A stretch of DNA of 64,000 bases. It comes from Rhodanobacteraceae bacterium (GTDB lineage: Bacteria > Pseudomonadota > Gammaproteobacteria > Xanthomonadales > Ahniellaceae). The stretch lies in assembly GCA_016708465.1 (NCBI GenBank), contig JADJFT010000004.1, forward strand, positions 62,001-126,000, in the 5' to 3' direction. A program made the position numbers and the translations under genes. The notes beneath the pieces are model-generated. The model ran no database searches. It saw only the letters and a list, made by a program, of their open reading frames with translations, and was not told where the DNA came from. Shown here one piece after another: positions 1 through 7,972 of this stretch (position 1 is its first letter; each line of letters begins with the position of its first letter).

Positions 1-1375
1 CAGGGTCGTGTTGCGCGGCATTCGCTCGATGTCGATGCGGCCGCCGTATTCGAACGGTGACGGGTTATCGAGTTGCGTCGACAGATGCGTGCCGTCGTCG
101 AACTGTGATACGCATTCGACCATGCGCGTGACCTTCCACTTGCCGGTCAGCAGCAGGAACAGGAAACCGACCAGACCGGGCCACTTCGGCTTCATCGCGA
201 AACTGGCGACGCCGATTTCGCCGCTGTCGTCGGCAAAGAAGCGCAGCAGAACACGTTGACCGAGGATCAGGAACATGCCCTTGGCCTCGGCATCGCCGAC
301 ATGACGCAGACCGAGCGCCGCGATCTCGCGCGTGGCGCTATCGACGAACTTGCGCTGATAGCTCGGGTACGCGGCGGCATCGACGGCTTCGAGTTGCGGT
401 GCCGGTTCGTGCGCGACATTCAGGATTTGCTGCGCGATATTGGTGGCCATCAGCGTATCGGGATCGTCGCTTACACGCATTTCGATCGCATCCTGCACCG
501 ACTTGCCAGCGCGAATGGCGCTCGCTGTCGCGAGTAGTGTCTGGGCCGCAACATCGTCGTTCAAACTTCGGTCGTGACCGTCGCCGACGACGCCGGATTC
601 AATCAGGCGTGCCATCTGTTCGCGCTCACCAGCACCGCCGTTATCCGACTTCGCACGCGTGTCGAGAATGAATTCGCGCTTGGGATCATCCGGTGCCATC
701 GATGCCAGTGCGCTGTCATAACTGGCGAGTGCGTCGTCAAAACGACCGAGTTCGTGCAGGATCATGCCCATGCGCACGGCATAGCGATATTCGCCGCTCA
801 GTGCATGGCAGGTCGCATAGTCTTCTAGTGCATCTTCCAGGCGGCTGCGCGAATAGCGCAGGCCGCTCCAGGTCTTCAGCGTGTCGGCATTGTCCGCGCC
901 ATCATCGGAGCGTATCGCGGCAGTGCGACGCAGCGCAGCGCGAGCGTCGAGCAGATCGATGCGCATCGGCGCCAATTCGATCGCACGGTCGAGCAACGCG
1001 TCCGCCTCGGCAATCAGTGCATCGTCACCATCGCGATGGCGCAAGCTGCTGGACAACAGAAACATGGCATCGACATGAGTCGCGTCCAGTGTCAGTACGC
1101 GCCGCAGTTCGGTCTCGTTGGCATCGCTATCTGAGAACTGCACACGCTTGATGATTGCCGGGACATGGTCGGGCTTCAGTGCCAGCAGTTGGTCCAACGC
1201 CGGCACGATGTCGTCGTATCGCTCAAGTCTTTCCAAGGCAGTTGGCGCGATGCCAGTGGAGCGCGGCGGCTTGCGGATTCGCCGCGATCAGGGTGTCGAT
1301 CAGGGCCAGCGCTTCGTCATAGCGAGCCTGCCGGAAGGCGGTGGCGAAGCGTAAGAAATCAGGATGCAGGCGCAT
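1..1375 (-). CDS. TPR-like protein of unknown function, 3' partial and frameshifted
   Basis: The gene starts at the ATG at 1375 and runs off the left edge. The first 50 codons read well (HPDFLRFATAFRQARYDEAL, then a TPR-like helix pair) and then hit a TGA near 1222. The neighbouring frame continues without a stop to base 1 (LERYDDIVPALDQLLALKPD and onward). Dropping one T of the TTT at 1230-1232 joins the frames as CLGRLERYDD, so I treat it as one gene with a one-base break. About 450 residues are visible: helical, TPR-like repeats in the N-terminal two thirds, then a C-terminal domain with VLLRFFADDSGEIGV and CVSQFDDGTHL. That last domain and the N-terminal helix recur in the next gene (1499-2173), so the two are paralogues. 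No enzyme motif is seen. Function unknown. Confidence 0.6.
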
Positions 1376-1498
1376 GCTCGGTATCGGAATGTGACGGAAG
1401 TCACCAACCTAACCGAAACTGACGCAAAATCAATAGGCTAGCCTAGACCAAAGGTGCGAATGCCGGCCTGAACGGCGGCGTGATGGCGACAACTCCGG

Positions 1499-2173
1499 TT
1501 AGTTGCCGGCGATGGCATGCCAGACCGTGTCGCAATCGGCCAGTGATCGCACCGGGCGCAAGGCCAGCCCAATGCTTCCGCGCAAACGCATTGCGCAACG
1601 TCCAGCGTGGCGCGTTACCAGTTCCGTCAAGCTGGCGCCTTGTGCCAGGGTGCAGACGGTGACACCCGCATTCGACGCAATCGGAAGTTCCGCGTCGCGA
1701 TGAGTCAGCACGAAGTGATCGTCATCAAACACTGACACGCAGGCGAGCAGGCGGACCGGTCGCTGCAGCTGCACGGCCGAGAAACCGACAACGACGCTAT
1801 CGCCGGTGCCATCGCCGAAAAACCGGATGAGTACTGGGGAGAGACTCAGCGCCGAGAACGATGGCGATGCGGCATCCAGCAGCGGCATGAAGCCGAGTGA
1901 GCGCAGATCAGCGGCCGGTGCATTGCAGTCGCGCTGCTGATCGAACGAAAACAGCGTTGCGTCGACGCGGATCAGTTCCGGCACCCGCACGCTGACCGCC
2001 AGTGCGTCCGCGTCTTCTCGCATGATCGCGTCCAGACATTGCACGCGTTGGCGCTGCAGGCTGGCCGACGCCGGCATCGCCGCGATCAGCGCATCGACCA
2101 AGGCCAGCGCCTCTCGATAGCGCGCGTGGTGCAAGGCGCGGGCCAACTCAGCGAATGCTTGCGGTGAAGCCAT
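1499..2173 (-). CDS. Unknown protein, short paralogue of the upstream-edge gene
   Basis: A 224-residue protein. The start at 2173 is chosen because MASPQAFAELARALHHARYR aligns with the first residues of the paralogue at 1-1375 and a GGGGGA ribosome site sits just before it. A longer reading back to 2284 would add a basic, Cys-rich tail with no counterpart. The layout is an N-terminal helix pair (ARYREALALVDALIAAMPAS), then a C-terminal domain (LIRFFGDGTGD, LLACVSVFDDDHFVLT) shared with the paralogue. The long TPR-like middle of the paralogue is missing. No signal peptide or membrane segment is visible. It lies downstream of ahcY on the same strand but behind a strong terminator, so it is probably transcribed on its own. 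Function unknown. Confidence 0.7.
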   Translation of the reverse strand: MASPQAFAELARALHHARYREALALVDALIAAMPASASLQRQRVQCLDAIMREDADALAVSVRVPELIRVDATLFSFDQQRDCNAPAADLRSLGFMPLLDAASPSFSALSLSPVLIRFFGDGTGDSVVVGFSAVQLQRPVRLLACVSVFDDDHFVLTHRDAELPIASNAGVTVCTLAQGASLTELVTRHAGRCAMRLRGSIGLALRPVRSLADCDTVWHAIAGN

Positions 2174-2271
2174 TGCATCCCCCAATGATGCAGCAGCGAA
2201 GATACCCCAGTCCGTGAGCGTACGGCATCGGGGCCGCGTCGCGCATCGAATGGTTCGTCCGTCCTGGAAGC

Positions 2272-2300
2272 AAAAACGCCGCACCCAAGGCGCGGCGTTT
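2272..2300 (-). terminator. Rho-independent terminator after ahcY
   Basis: A perfect 9-bp stem, AAACGCCGC (2274-2282) with GCGGCGTTT (2292-2300), and a 9-nt loop, followed on the minus strand by a T run. It begins 24 nt after the ahcY stop codon. Confidence 0.85.
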
Positions 2301-2324
2301 CCGTTACGGCGATGAAGCGATGGA

Positions 2325-3752
2325 TCAGTAGCGGTAATGCTCCGGCTTGTACGGACCAGCCTTGTCGACGCCGAGATAGGCGGCTTGGTCGTCGGTGAGG
2401 ACGGTCAGCTTCACGCCAATCTTTTCGAGATGCAGGCGCGCCACCTCCTCATCGAGCTTCTTCGGCAGGATGTAGACCTTGGCCGAGTAGGTGTCCTTGT
2501 TCGTCCACAGCTCGATCTGCGCCAGCGTCTGGTTGCTGAAGCTGTTGCTCATCACGAAGCTCGGGTGGCCAGTGGCGCAGCCGAGATTGACGAGACGGCC
2601 TTCGGCGAGCAGGAAGATCGAATTGCCGCCCTTGAACGTGTACTTGTCGACCTGCGGCTTGATGTTGAGCTTCACTGCGCCAGAGGTATTCAGCTTGTCG
2701 ACCTGAATTTCGTTGTCGAAGTGGCCGATATTGCAAAGGATGGCTTTATCCTTCATGTGCGACATGTGTTCAAGCGTCAGCACGTCCTTATTTCCGGTGG
2801 TGGTGACGTAGATGTCGCCGCGACCAAGCGTCGATTCGACCGTGTTGACCTCGAAGCCTTCCATCGATGCCTGCAGGGCATTGATTGGATCGATCTCGGT
2901 CCCCACGACGCGGGCGCCATACGCACGCAGCGAATGCGCCGAGCCTTTGCCGACGTCGCCGTAGCCACAGACGACTGCGACCTTGCCGGCCAGCATCACG
3001 TCCATCGCGCGCTTCAGACCATCGGCGAGCGATTCACGGCAGCCGTAGAGGTTGTCGAACTTCGACTTGGTCACCGAATCGTTGACGTTGATCGCCGGCA
3101 CCAGCAGCTTGCCCTGTTCCAGCATCTGATAGAGGCGATGCACGCCCGTGGTGGTCTCTTCGGAGACGCCCTTCCAATCCTTGACGAGCTTGGTCCAGAA
3201 GCCCGGACGCTCTTTGGCGACACGCTTCAGCAGATTCTTGATGACCTGCTCTTCGTGCGAGCCGCTTGGCGTGTTGACCCAGTCGGAACCCTGTTCGAGT
3301 TCATAACCCTTGTGGATCAGCAGGGTGACGTCGCCGCCATCATCGACGACTAATTCCGGGCCGGTTTGGCCGGGGTGGGTGACGGCATCCATCGTGCAGT
3401 CCCAATATTCTTCGAGCGTCTCACCCTTCCATGCGAACACCGGTACTTTGGCCGCGGCGATGGCGGCGGCGGCATGGTCTTGGGTCGAGAAGATGTTGCA
3501 GCTGGCCCAGCGCACCGAGGCGCCGAGATCGACCAGGGTTTCGATCAACACCGCCGTCTGAATGGTCATGTGCAGCGAGCCGGTCACGCGCACGCCCTTG
3601 AGCGGCTTGCTGGCGGCATATTTCTTGCGAATCGACATCAGGCCCGGCATCTCATGTTCGGCGATGTCGATTTCTTTTCGGCCCCAGTCGGCCTGGCTCA
3701 TGTCACGAACTTTGAAATCGGAAAAGGGCAGGGATTGAACGACGGCGTTCAT
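2325..3752 (-). CDS. ahcY: Adenosylhomocysteinase (S-adenosyl-L-homocysteine hydrolase)
   Basis: A 475-residue NAD-dependent enzyme that reversibly splits S-adenosylhomocysteine into homocysteine and adenosine, relieving product inhibition of methyltransferases in the cytoplasm. Visible hallmarks are the N-terminal substrate domain (SLHMTIQTAVLIETL), the NAD-binding loop VVCGYGDVGKGSAHSLR, the GCRESLADGLKRA stretch, GHPSFVMSNSFSNQTLAQ, and the C-terminal PEHYRY tail that completes the neighbouring subunit's NAD site in this family. The start at 3752 (MNAVVQSLPFSDFKVRD) is preferred over the longer 3797 reading because the extra codons overlap the SAH riboswitch just upstream. Monocistronic: riboswitch ahead, terminator behind. 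Length is normal for the bacterial family. Confidence 0.97.
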   Translation of the reverse strand: MNAVVQSLPFSDFKVRDMSQADWGRKEIDIAEHEMPGLMSIRKKYAASKPLKGVRVTGSLHMTIQTAVLIETLVDLGASVRWASCNIFSTQDHAAAAIAAAKVPVFAWKGETLEEYWDCTMDAVTHPGQTGPELVVDDGGDVTLLIHKGYELEQGSDWVNTPSGSHEEQVIKNLLKRVAKERPGFWTKLVKDWKGVSEETTTGVHRLYQMLEQGKLLVPAINVNDSVTKSKFDNLYGCRESLADGLKRAMDVMLAGKVAVVCGYGDVGKGSAHSLRAYGARVVGTEIDPINALQASMEGFEVNTVESTLGRGDIYVTTTGNKDVLTLEHMSHMKDKAILCNIGHFDNEIQVDKLNTSGAVKLNIKPQVDKYTFKGGNSIFLLAEGRLVNLGCATGHPSFVMSNSFSNQTLAQIELWTNKDTYSAKVYILPKKLDEEVARLHLEKIGVKLTVLTDDQAAYLGVDKAGPYKPEHYRY

Positions 3753-3777
3753 CGGGTTTGGACTCCAGTAGATGAGC

Positions 3778-3848
3778 GGGCGCCGTTGGAAAGTCATCCG
3801 TCGAGCCTGTTCCCGGAGTTGACCGGGCTTGCAGCGCCCCTCGACGGG
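3778..3848 (-). promoter_or_regulatory. SAH riboswitch controlling ahcY
   Basis: The minus-strand leader matches the SAH-riboswitch architecture. P1 is CGTCGAG/CTCGACG (3840-3846 with 3799-3805). The conserved core GAGGGGCGCTGC follows the 5' strand of P1, then comes an internal hairpin, AGCCCGG with CCGGGA, then AGGCTCGACG. Downstream, GCGCCC (3778-3783) can pair with GGGCGC (3834-3839) of the core to form the expected pseudoknot. It ends about 25 nt before the ahcY start. In this class ligand binding raises expression of SAH-recycling genes. A TAGAAT -10-like box lies at 3862-3867. Assignment is by eye; a covariance-model search (RF01057) would settle it. Confidence 0.9.
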
Positions 3849-4035
3849 CGGAACGGCGCGAATTCTAGCTGCGAATCATCGAGGAAGCGTGAACTGGTGG
3901 TTCACAGTCGGGTTGGACCCGCCCTATCCGACAGTGCGCACCGGTCTCCGGATCGTGGCATCCTCGCTTGGTCCGGCCACTGCGATGGCGCTGGCGGACC
4001 AATTTGTTGGCCAACGGACCCCAAGGTAGGGGCGC

Positions 4036-5244
4036 ATGGAACTTGAAGAACGGCAAGTGCACGTCGATCATCTGAAGCCGGACATGTACGTCTATCGGCT
4101 TGATCGACCGTGGTTGGGACTACCGTTTCCGCTCGAAGGGTTCTTGGTCGAGAACGCCAAGCAAATCGAAGTGCTGCGCCAACATTGCGATCACGTTTTT
4201 GTTGATGTCCAGCGCGGCCATACGCCGATTCGTGCGTTCATGGCGCATCCACGCCAGCACGAGAAGCAGCGCGCCGTCGTCAAACACGTTGACACTGCTA
4301 CCTTGAGCGAAGAATTACCGCACGCATTGGAAGCACATGCGCAGGCGTCGCACTTGGCGGCCAAAATTCTGAACGATGTCAAATCCGGACAGAAGATCAG
4401 CATCGAGGACGTGCGTGTTGCGGTGGTACCGGTAGTGAAGTCGGTATTGCGCAACGCTGACGCCTATTTCTGGATCACCAGCCTGCGCAAACGCGATGCC
4501 TATGAATATAGTCACGCTCTGCATTGCAGCCTGCTCGCGGCGGCATTCGGTCGACATATGGGATTTACCGAGGACGTGTTGATCAACCTCGCGACCGGCG
4601 GTCTGTTGATGGATATCGGCAAGACCGAGATCGATGAGGCGCTGCTATCCAAGCCTACAGCGCTGACTGCCGACGAGACCGAAGCGGTGCGCAAGCATGT
4701 CGAGAATAGTTTGCGCATCATCGAAGAAGCCGGCATCCATCATGCGGATGTGCGCGAAATGGTGCTGACTCATCATGAGCGCCATGACGGCTCCGGTTAT
4801 CCCGACAAGCTGATGCGCAACCAGATTCCGCTATTCGGCCGGATGGCGGGATTGATCGATTCCTACGATGCGATGACCAGCACCAGAGTGTTTCGCAAGG
4901 CATCCTCGGCGCATCAGGCATTGCAGCAGTTGTATCGGCATGGCGACCAGTTGTTCCAACGCGAAGTCATCGAACAGTTGATGCAATGTTTGAGCGTGTA
5001 CCCGACCGGATCATTGGTGCAGCTTTCCACGGGCGAAGTCGCGCTCGTGATGGCGCAGAACCATGCGCGCCGGTTGCGGCCGCGGGTCATGTTGCTGATG
5101 ACTGCGGACAAGGTCCTACGCGAGAATTTTGTCGAACTCGACCTGATGACCCAAGCCGACGATGAGCGAACCGTGCGCGAAATCGTCACCACGCTCGAAC
5201 CTGGGGCCTACGGTCTCGATCCCACCGAGTTGTATCTCGGTTGA
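4036..5244 (+). CDS. HD-GYP domain protein with DUF3391, HD motif degenerate
   Basis: A 402-residue cytoplasmic protein. Residues about 1-100 resemble the DUF3391 domain often fused to HD-GYP. Residues about 150-330 are an HD-GYP domain, the class that hydrolyses c-di-GMP to pGpG or GMP. The GYP signature HHERHDGSGYP (246-256) and the downstream SYDAMTSTRVFRKA are intact. The metal-binding HD pair is not: the sequence reads LLMDIGK (190-196), so the histidine is methionine and only the Asp remains. Catalysis is therefore doubtful, or uses a different metal set. It is followed after 16 bp by a GGDEF-EAL gene on the same strand, so the two probably form a c-di-GMP operon. No transmembrane helix or signal peptide is seen. 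Confidence 0.85.
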   Translation: MELEERQVHVDHLKPDMYVYRLDRPWLGLPFPLEGFLVENAKQIEVLRQHCDHVFVDVQRGHTPIRAFMAHPRQHEKQRAVVKHVDTATLSEELPHALEAHAQASHLAAKILNDVKSGQKISIEDVRVAVVPVVKSVLRNADAYFWITSLRKRDAYEYSHALHCSLLAAAFGRHMGFTEDVLINLATGGLLMDIGKTEIDEALLSKPTALTADETEAVRKHVENSLRIIEEAGIHHADVREMVLTHHERHDGSGYPDKLMRNQIPLFGRMAGLIDSYDAMTSTRVFRKASSAHQALQQLYRHGDQLFQREVIEQLMQCLSVYPTGSLVQLSTGEVALVMAQNHARRLRPRVMLLMTADKVLRENFVELDLMTQADDERTVREIVTTLEPGAYGLDPTELYLG

Positions 5245-5260
5245 TGCAGGCGCCGGCTGA

Positions 5261-6484
5261 ATGTTGAACCGCATCGATGTCTTGCGTGAATTGGAAGCGG
5301 AGCGCGTACGCGCGAGCGAAGCCCATGAACATTTCGCGTTCATGCTCGTGCGCGTGCAGCGGCACCGCGAAGAACACCAACTTTTTGGCGATTTCCTAAG
5401 CGCTTCGGCGCGCACGCGGGTTCGTGCGGCCTTGCGGCCACAGGACCGCATCCTGCCGGTGGGCGACAACGTCTTCGCGCTGCTACTGCCGAATCTGCGC
5501 GACAGTGGCCACGCATTGCTGGCGGCTAACCGATTGGTGCGGGCATTTCGTGAACCCTTGTTGGTCGGCGATCGCTTGCAGCAGGCGGTACCAACGATCG
5601 GTATTGCGATGTTCCCTGAACATGGCGATCAGTCAGAAGCACTCTGTCGTGCCGCCGAGAGCGCCTTCGCACAGGCACTGAATTCGCGCGATCGCTACCA
5701 GTTGTTCCAGCCGGAAAGTGCGCGCACCGAGCCGCCGTATATCGATCTGCGCGAGGCGATCATCAACAATCGACTCGAAGTATTCCTGCAACCGCTGTGG
5801 GAAGTTGCGACCGGTAAGGTGGTCGGTGCGGAGTCACTGGCGCGTTGGCATAGCGACGTGCATGGCGCCATCAGTCCGACTGATTTCGTCTTGCTGGCCG
5901 AGCAAACCGGTTTGATCGAATCGTTGACGCGCTGGAGCGTGAACACGACGATGCGCTACTGCGCCGCCGCACGCGCCGCTGGTCATCGGCTGCGCTTCTC
6001 GATCAATCTGAGCCCACGGGTATTCCACGAGCCCGGGTTGGTCGAGCAATTCCAGAATGCGCTGGCAATTTGGGAGGTGCCGGCTACCGACGTCGTGTTG
6101 GAAGTGACCGAGAGTGCAGTGATGGAAGACCCGAGCCTCAGCGCGATTGTGCTGGGGCAATTGCGCGATCACGGCTTCGGCATTTCGATCGACGATTTCG
6201 GGATCGGCTATTCATCCTTTGCCTACCTCAAGCGATTCCCGGCCACCGAACTCAAGATCGATCAGGAATTCGTGCATGACATCGGCATCCATGCGCGTTC
6301 GGCGCGGCTGGTGCATTCGATGATAGATCTCGCCCACCATCTCGGCTTGACCGCGGTGGCCGAAGGTGTGGAGGATGACGTCACCTTGGCACGCTTGCGC
6401 GATATGGGTTGCGATGTGGCGCAGGGGTTCTTGTTCGGCCGGCCACAGCCGGCGGCCAAGTTCATCGCGTCGTTGTCGGCCTAG
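5261..6484 (+). CDS. GGDEF-EAL protein, probable c-di-GMP phosphodiesterase with degenerate GGDEF
   Basis: A 407-residue protein. Residues about 20-150 are a diguanylate-cyclase-like fold whose GGDEF site reads VGDNVF (67-72), so cyclase activity is not expected. Residues about 160-405 are an EAL domain. The signature reads ESL (191-193, the catalytic Glu kept), followed by SINLSPRVF, LEVTES, DDFGIGYSSF, LKID and AVAEGVED, that is, every residue class needed for metal binding and hydrolysis of c-di-GMP to pGpG. Lies 16 bp downstream of the HD-GYP gene. I infer that the degenerate GGDEF acts as a regulatory or GTP-sensing module, as in other hybrids. Confidence 0.88.
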   Translation: MLNRIDVLRELEAERVRASEAHEHFAFMLVRVQRHREEHQLFGDFLSASARTRVRAALRPQDRILPVGDNVFALLLPNLRDSGHALLAANRLVRAFREPLLVGDRLQQAVPTIGIAMFPEHGDQSEALCRAAESAFAQALNSRDRYQLFQPESARTEPPYIDLREAIINNRLEVFLQPLWEVATGKVVGAESLARWHSDVHGAISPTDFVLLAEQTGLIESLTRWSVNTTMRYCAAARAAGHRLRFSINLSPRVFHEPGLVEQFQNALAIWEVPATDVVLEVTESAVMEDPSLSAIVLGQLRDHGFGISIDDFGIGYSSFAYLKRFPATELKIDQEFVHDIGIHARSARLVHSMIDLAHHLGLTAVAEGVEDDVTLARLRDMGCDVAQGFLFGRPQPAAKFIASLSA

Positions 6485-6511
6485 TCGCCGAGTCGAGTTG
6501 CTTTGCGCGAC

Positions 6512-7891
6512 TCAATGCCCAATCGGACGCACGCGGAAGTTGCGACCCTTGATCTTGCCGTCACGCAAGCGCTTTAAGGCGCTGTCGGCATGGTTGCGCG
6601 CGATCGCGACATAGCTGCGGGTCGGGAAAATGTCGATCTTGCCGACGGCGTCGCCAGGCAGCCCGGCATCACCGGTGAGCGCGCCGAGCAAATCGCCGGG
6701 GCGCAGTTTGTCGGTGCGGCCACCATCGACGGCGATCGTCAAATACGCGCTCAGCAACGGCCGCGGCTTGCCGTTGACCTGCGGCAGCGGCTGACGGATG
6801 AGGGCTTGCCCCATGCGCTCGGCAATCGCGCTGATGCGTGCTGCCTCGCGTGGCGTCATCAGCGTGATCGCCAGACCGCGCGCACCGGCGCGACCGGTGC
6901 GGCCGATGCGGTGGATGTGTGCATCGGCATCGCTGGCGACATCGTAGTTCACCACCAACGGCAGTTCCTTGATGTCGAGCCCGCGTGCGGCAACATCGGT
7001 CGCAACGAGAACGGTGCAGCTGCGATTCGCGAAACGCACCAGCATTTCGTCGCGCTCACGCTGATCGAGTTCACCGTGCAGGGCTAGTACCGAGAAGCCG
7101 CAGCGATCGAGTGATTCGGCGACATCACGCGTGTCATTTCGGGTATTGCAGAACACGATTGCCGATTCCGGCCGTTGCGTCACCAGCAGGTCGACCAATG
7201 CATCGAGTTTGCGCGAACCGTCGGCGACTTCGTACAGGCGTTGTTCGATGTCGGGGCCGCTATCGCCGTTGTCGATAGTGACGGTTTCCGGATCGCGCAG
7301 ATGACGTTCCGCGATCGCCCGTGTTTGCTCCGGATAGGTGGCCGAAAACAGTAGCGTCTGCCGTTGCTGCGGCGGCGCCTTGACGATCGCATCGATGTCA
7401 GCAGCGAAGCCCATGTCGAGCATGCGGTCGGCCTCGTCCAGCACCAGTATCTGCAGCGCCTTCAATGGCAACGCCTGTTTGCGGATCAGTTCCAGGATGC
7501 GCCCCGGCGTACCGACGACGATGTGCGGTTCGTGCGCCAGCGACGCGAGATGCGGACGTAGCGGTACGCCGCCGCACAAGGTCAGCACCTTGACGTTCGG
7601 TAGCGGTCGCGCGATACGCCGGATCTCTTTGCTGACTTGGTCAGCCAGTTCGCGGGTCGGGCACAACACCAGACCGTGCAGTCGCACCACCGTAGTATCG
7701 AGTTGGTGCAGCAGACCGAGTGCAAATGCCGCGGTTTTGCCGCTGCCGGTTTGCGCCTGCGCGATCACGTCGCGCCCGGCCAGAATGAGCGGTAGCGCGG
7801 TCGCCTGGATCGGCGTCATGTCGTGGTATTCGAGCGCGGTCAAGCCCTTGACCAGCGACTCGCTGAGGTTCAATTCGGAAAAGGAAGTCAT
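6512..7891 (-). CDS. dbpA: ATP-dependent RNA helicase DbpA
   Basis: A 459-residue DEAD-box helicase, the length of E. coli DbpA, which remodels 23S rRNA helix 92 during large-subunit assembly. Motifs in order: Q-motif region MTPIQATALPLILAGRD, Walker A AQTGSGKT, PTRELA, GTPGR, DEADRMLD, SAT (LFSATY), ATDVAARGLD and HRIGRTGRAG. The C-terminal 75 residues carry the DbpA-type RNA-binding fold (LRPGDLLGALTGDAGLPGDAV and the final KIKGRNFRVR), which separates it from RhlB, RhlE and SrmB. Start at 7891 (MTSFSELNLSES) is chosen over an upstream in-frame codon at 7945 because of family alignment and a GGAAAAGGAAG ribosome site. Confidence 0.95.
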   Translation of the reverse strand: MTSFSELNLSESLVKGLTALEYHDMTPIQATALPLILAGRDVIAQAQTGSGKTAAFALGLLHQLDTTVVRLHGLVLCPTRELADQVSKEIRRIARPLPNVKVLTLCGGVPLRPHLASLAHEPHIVVGTPGRILELIRKQALPLKALQILVLDEADRMLDMGFAADIDAIVKAPPQQRQTLLFSATYPEQTRAIAERHLRDPETVTIDNGDSGPDIEQRLYEVADGSRKLDALVDLLVTQRPESAIVFCNTRNDTRDVAESLDRCGFSVLALHGELDQRERDEMLVRFANRSCTVLVATDVAARGLDIKELPLVVNYDVASDADAHIHRIGRTGRAGARGLAITLMTPREAARISAIAERMGQALIRQPLPQVNGKPRPLLSAYLTIAVDGGRTDKLRPGDLLGALTGDAGLPGDAVGKIDIFPTRSYVAIARNHADSALKRLRDGKIKGRNFRVRPIGH

Positions 7892-7972
7892 GGCGGGATC
7901 ATCGCATGCCCTAGCCATCGCGGCCGCGTTGGTCGAGCGATACACTCGGCGCCGGCGAGTCCGGGGGAAGTC

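Noticed and set aside
2337..3353. Plus-strand frame of 338 residues opposite ahcY
   Set aside because: Shadow of the ahcY codon pattern in GC-rich DNA.
3753..3797. 15-codon N-terminal extension of ahcY
   Set aside because: It lies inside the SAH riboswitch aptamer and has no homology; 3752 is the supported start.
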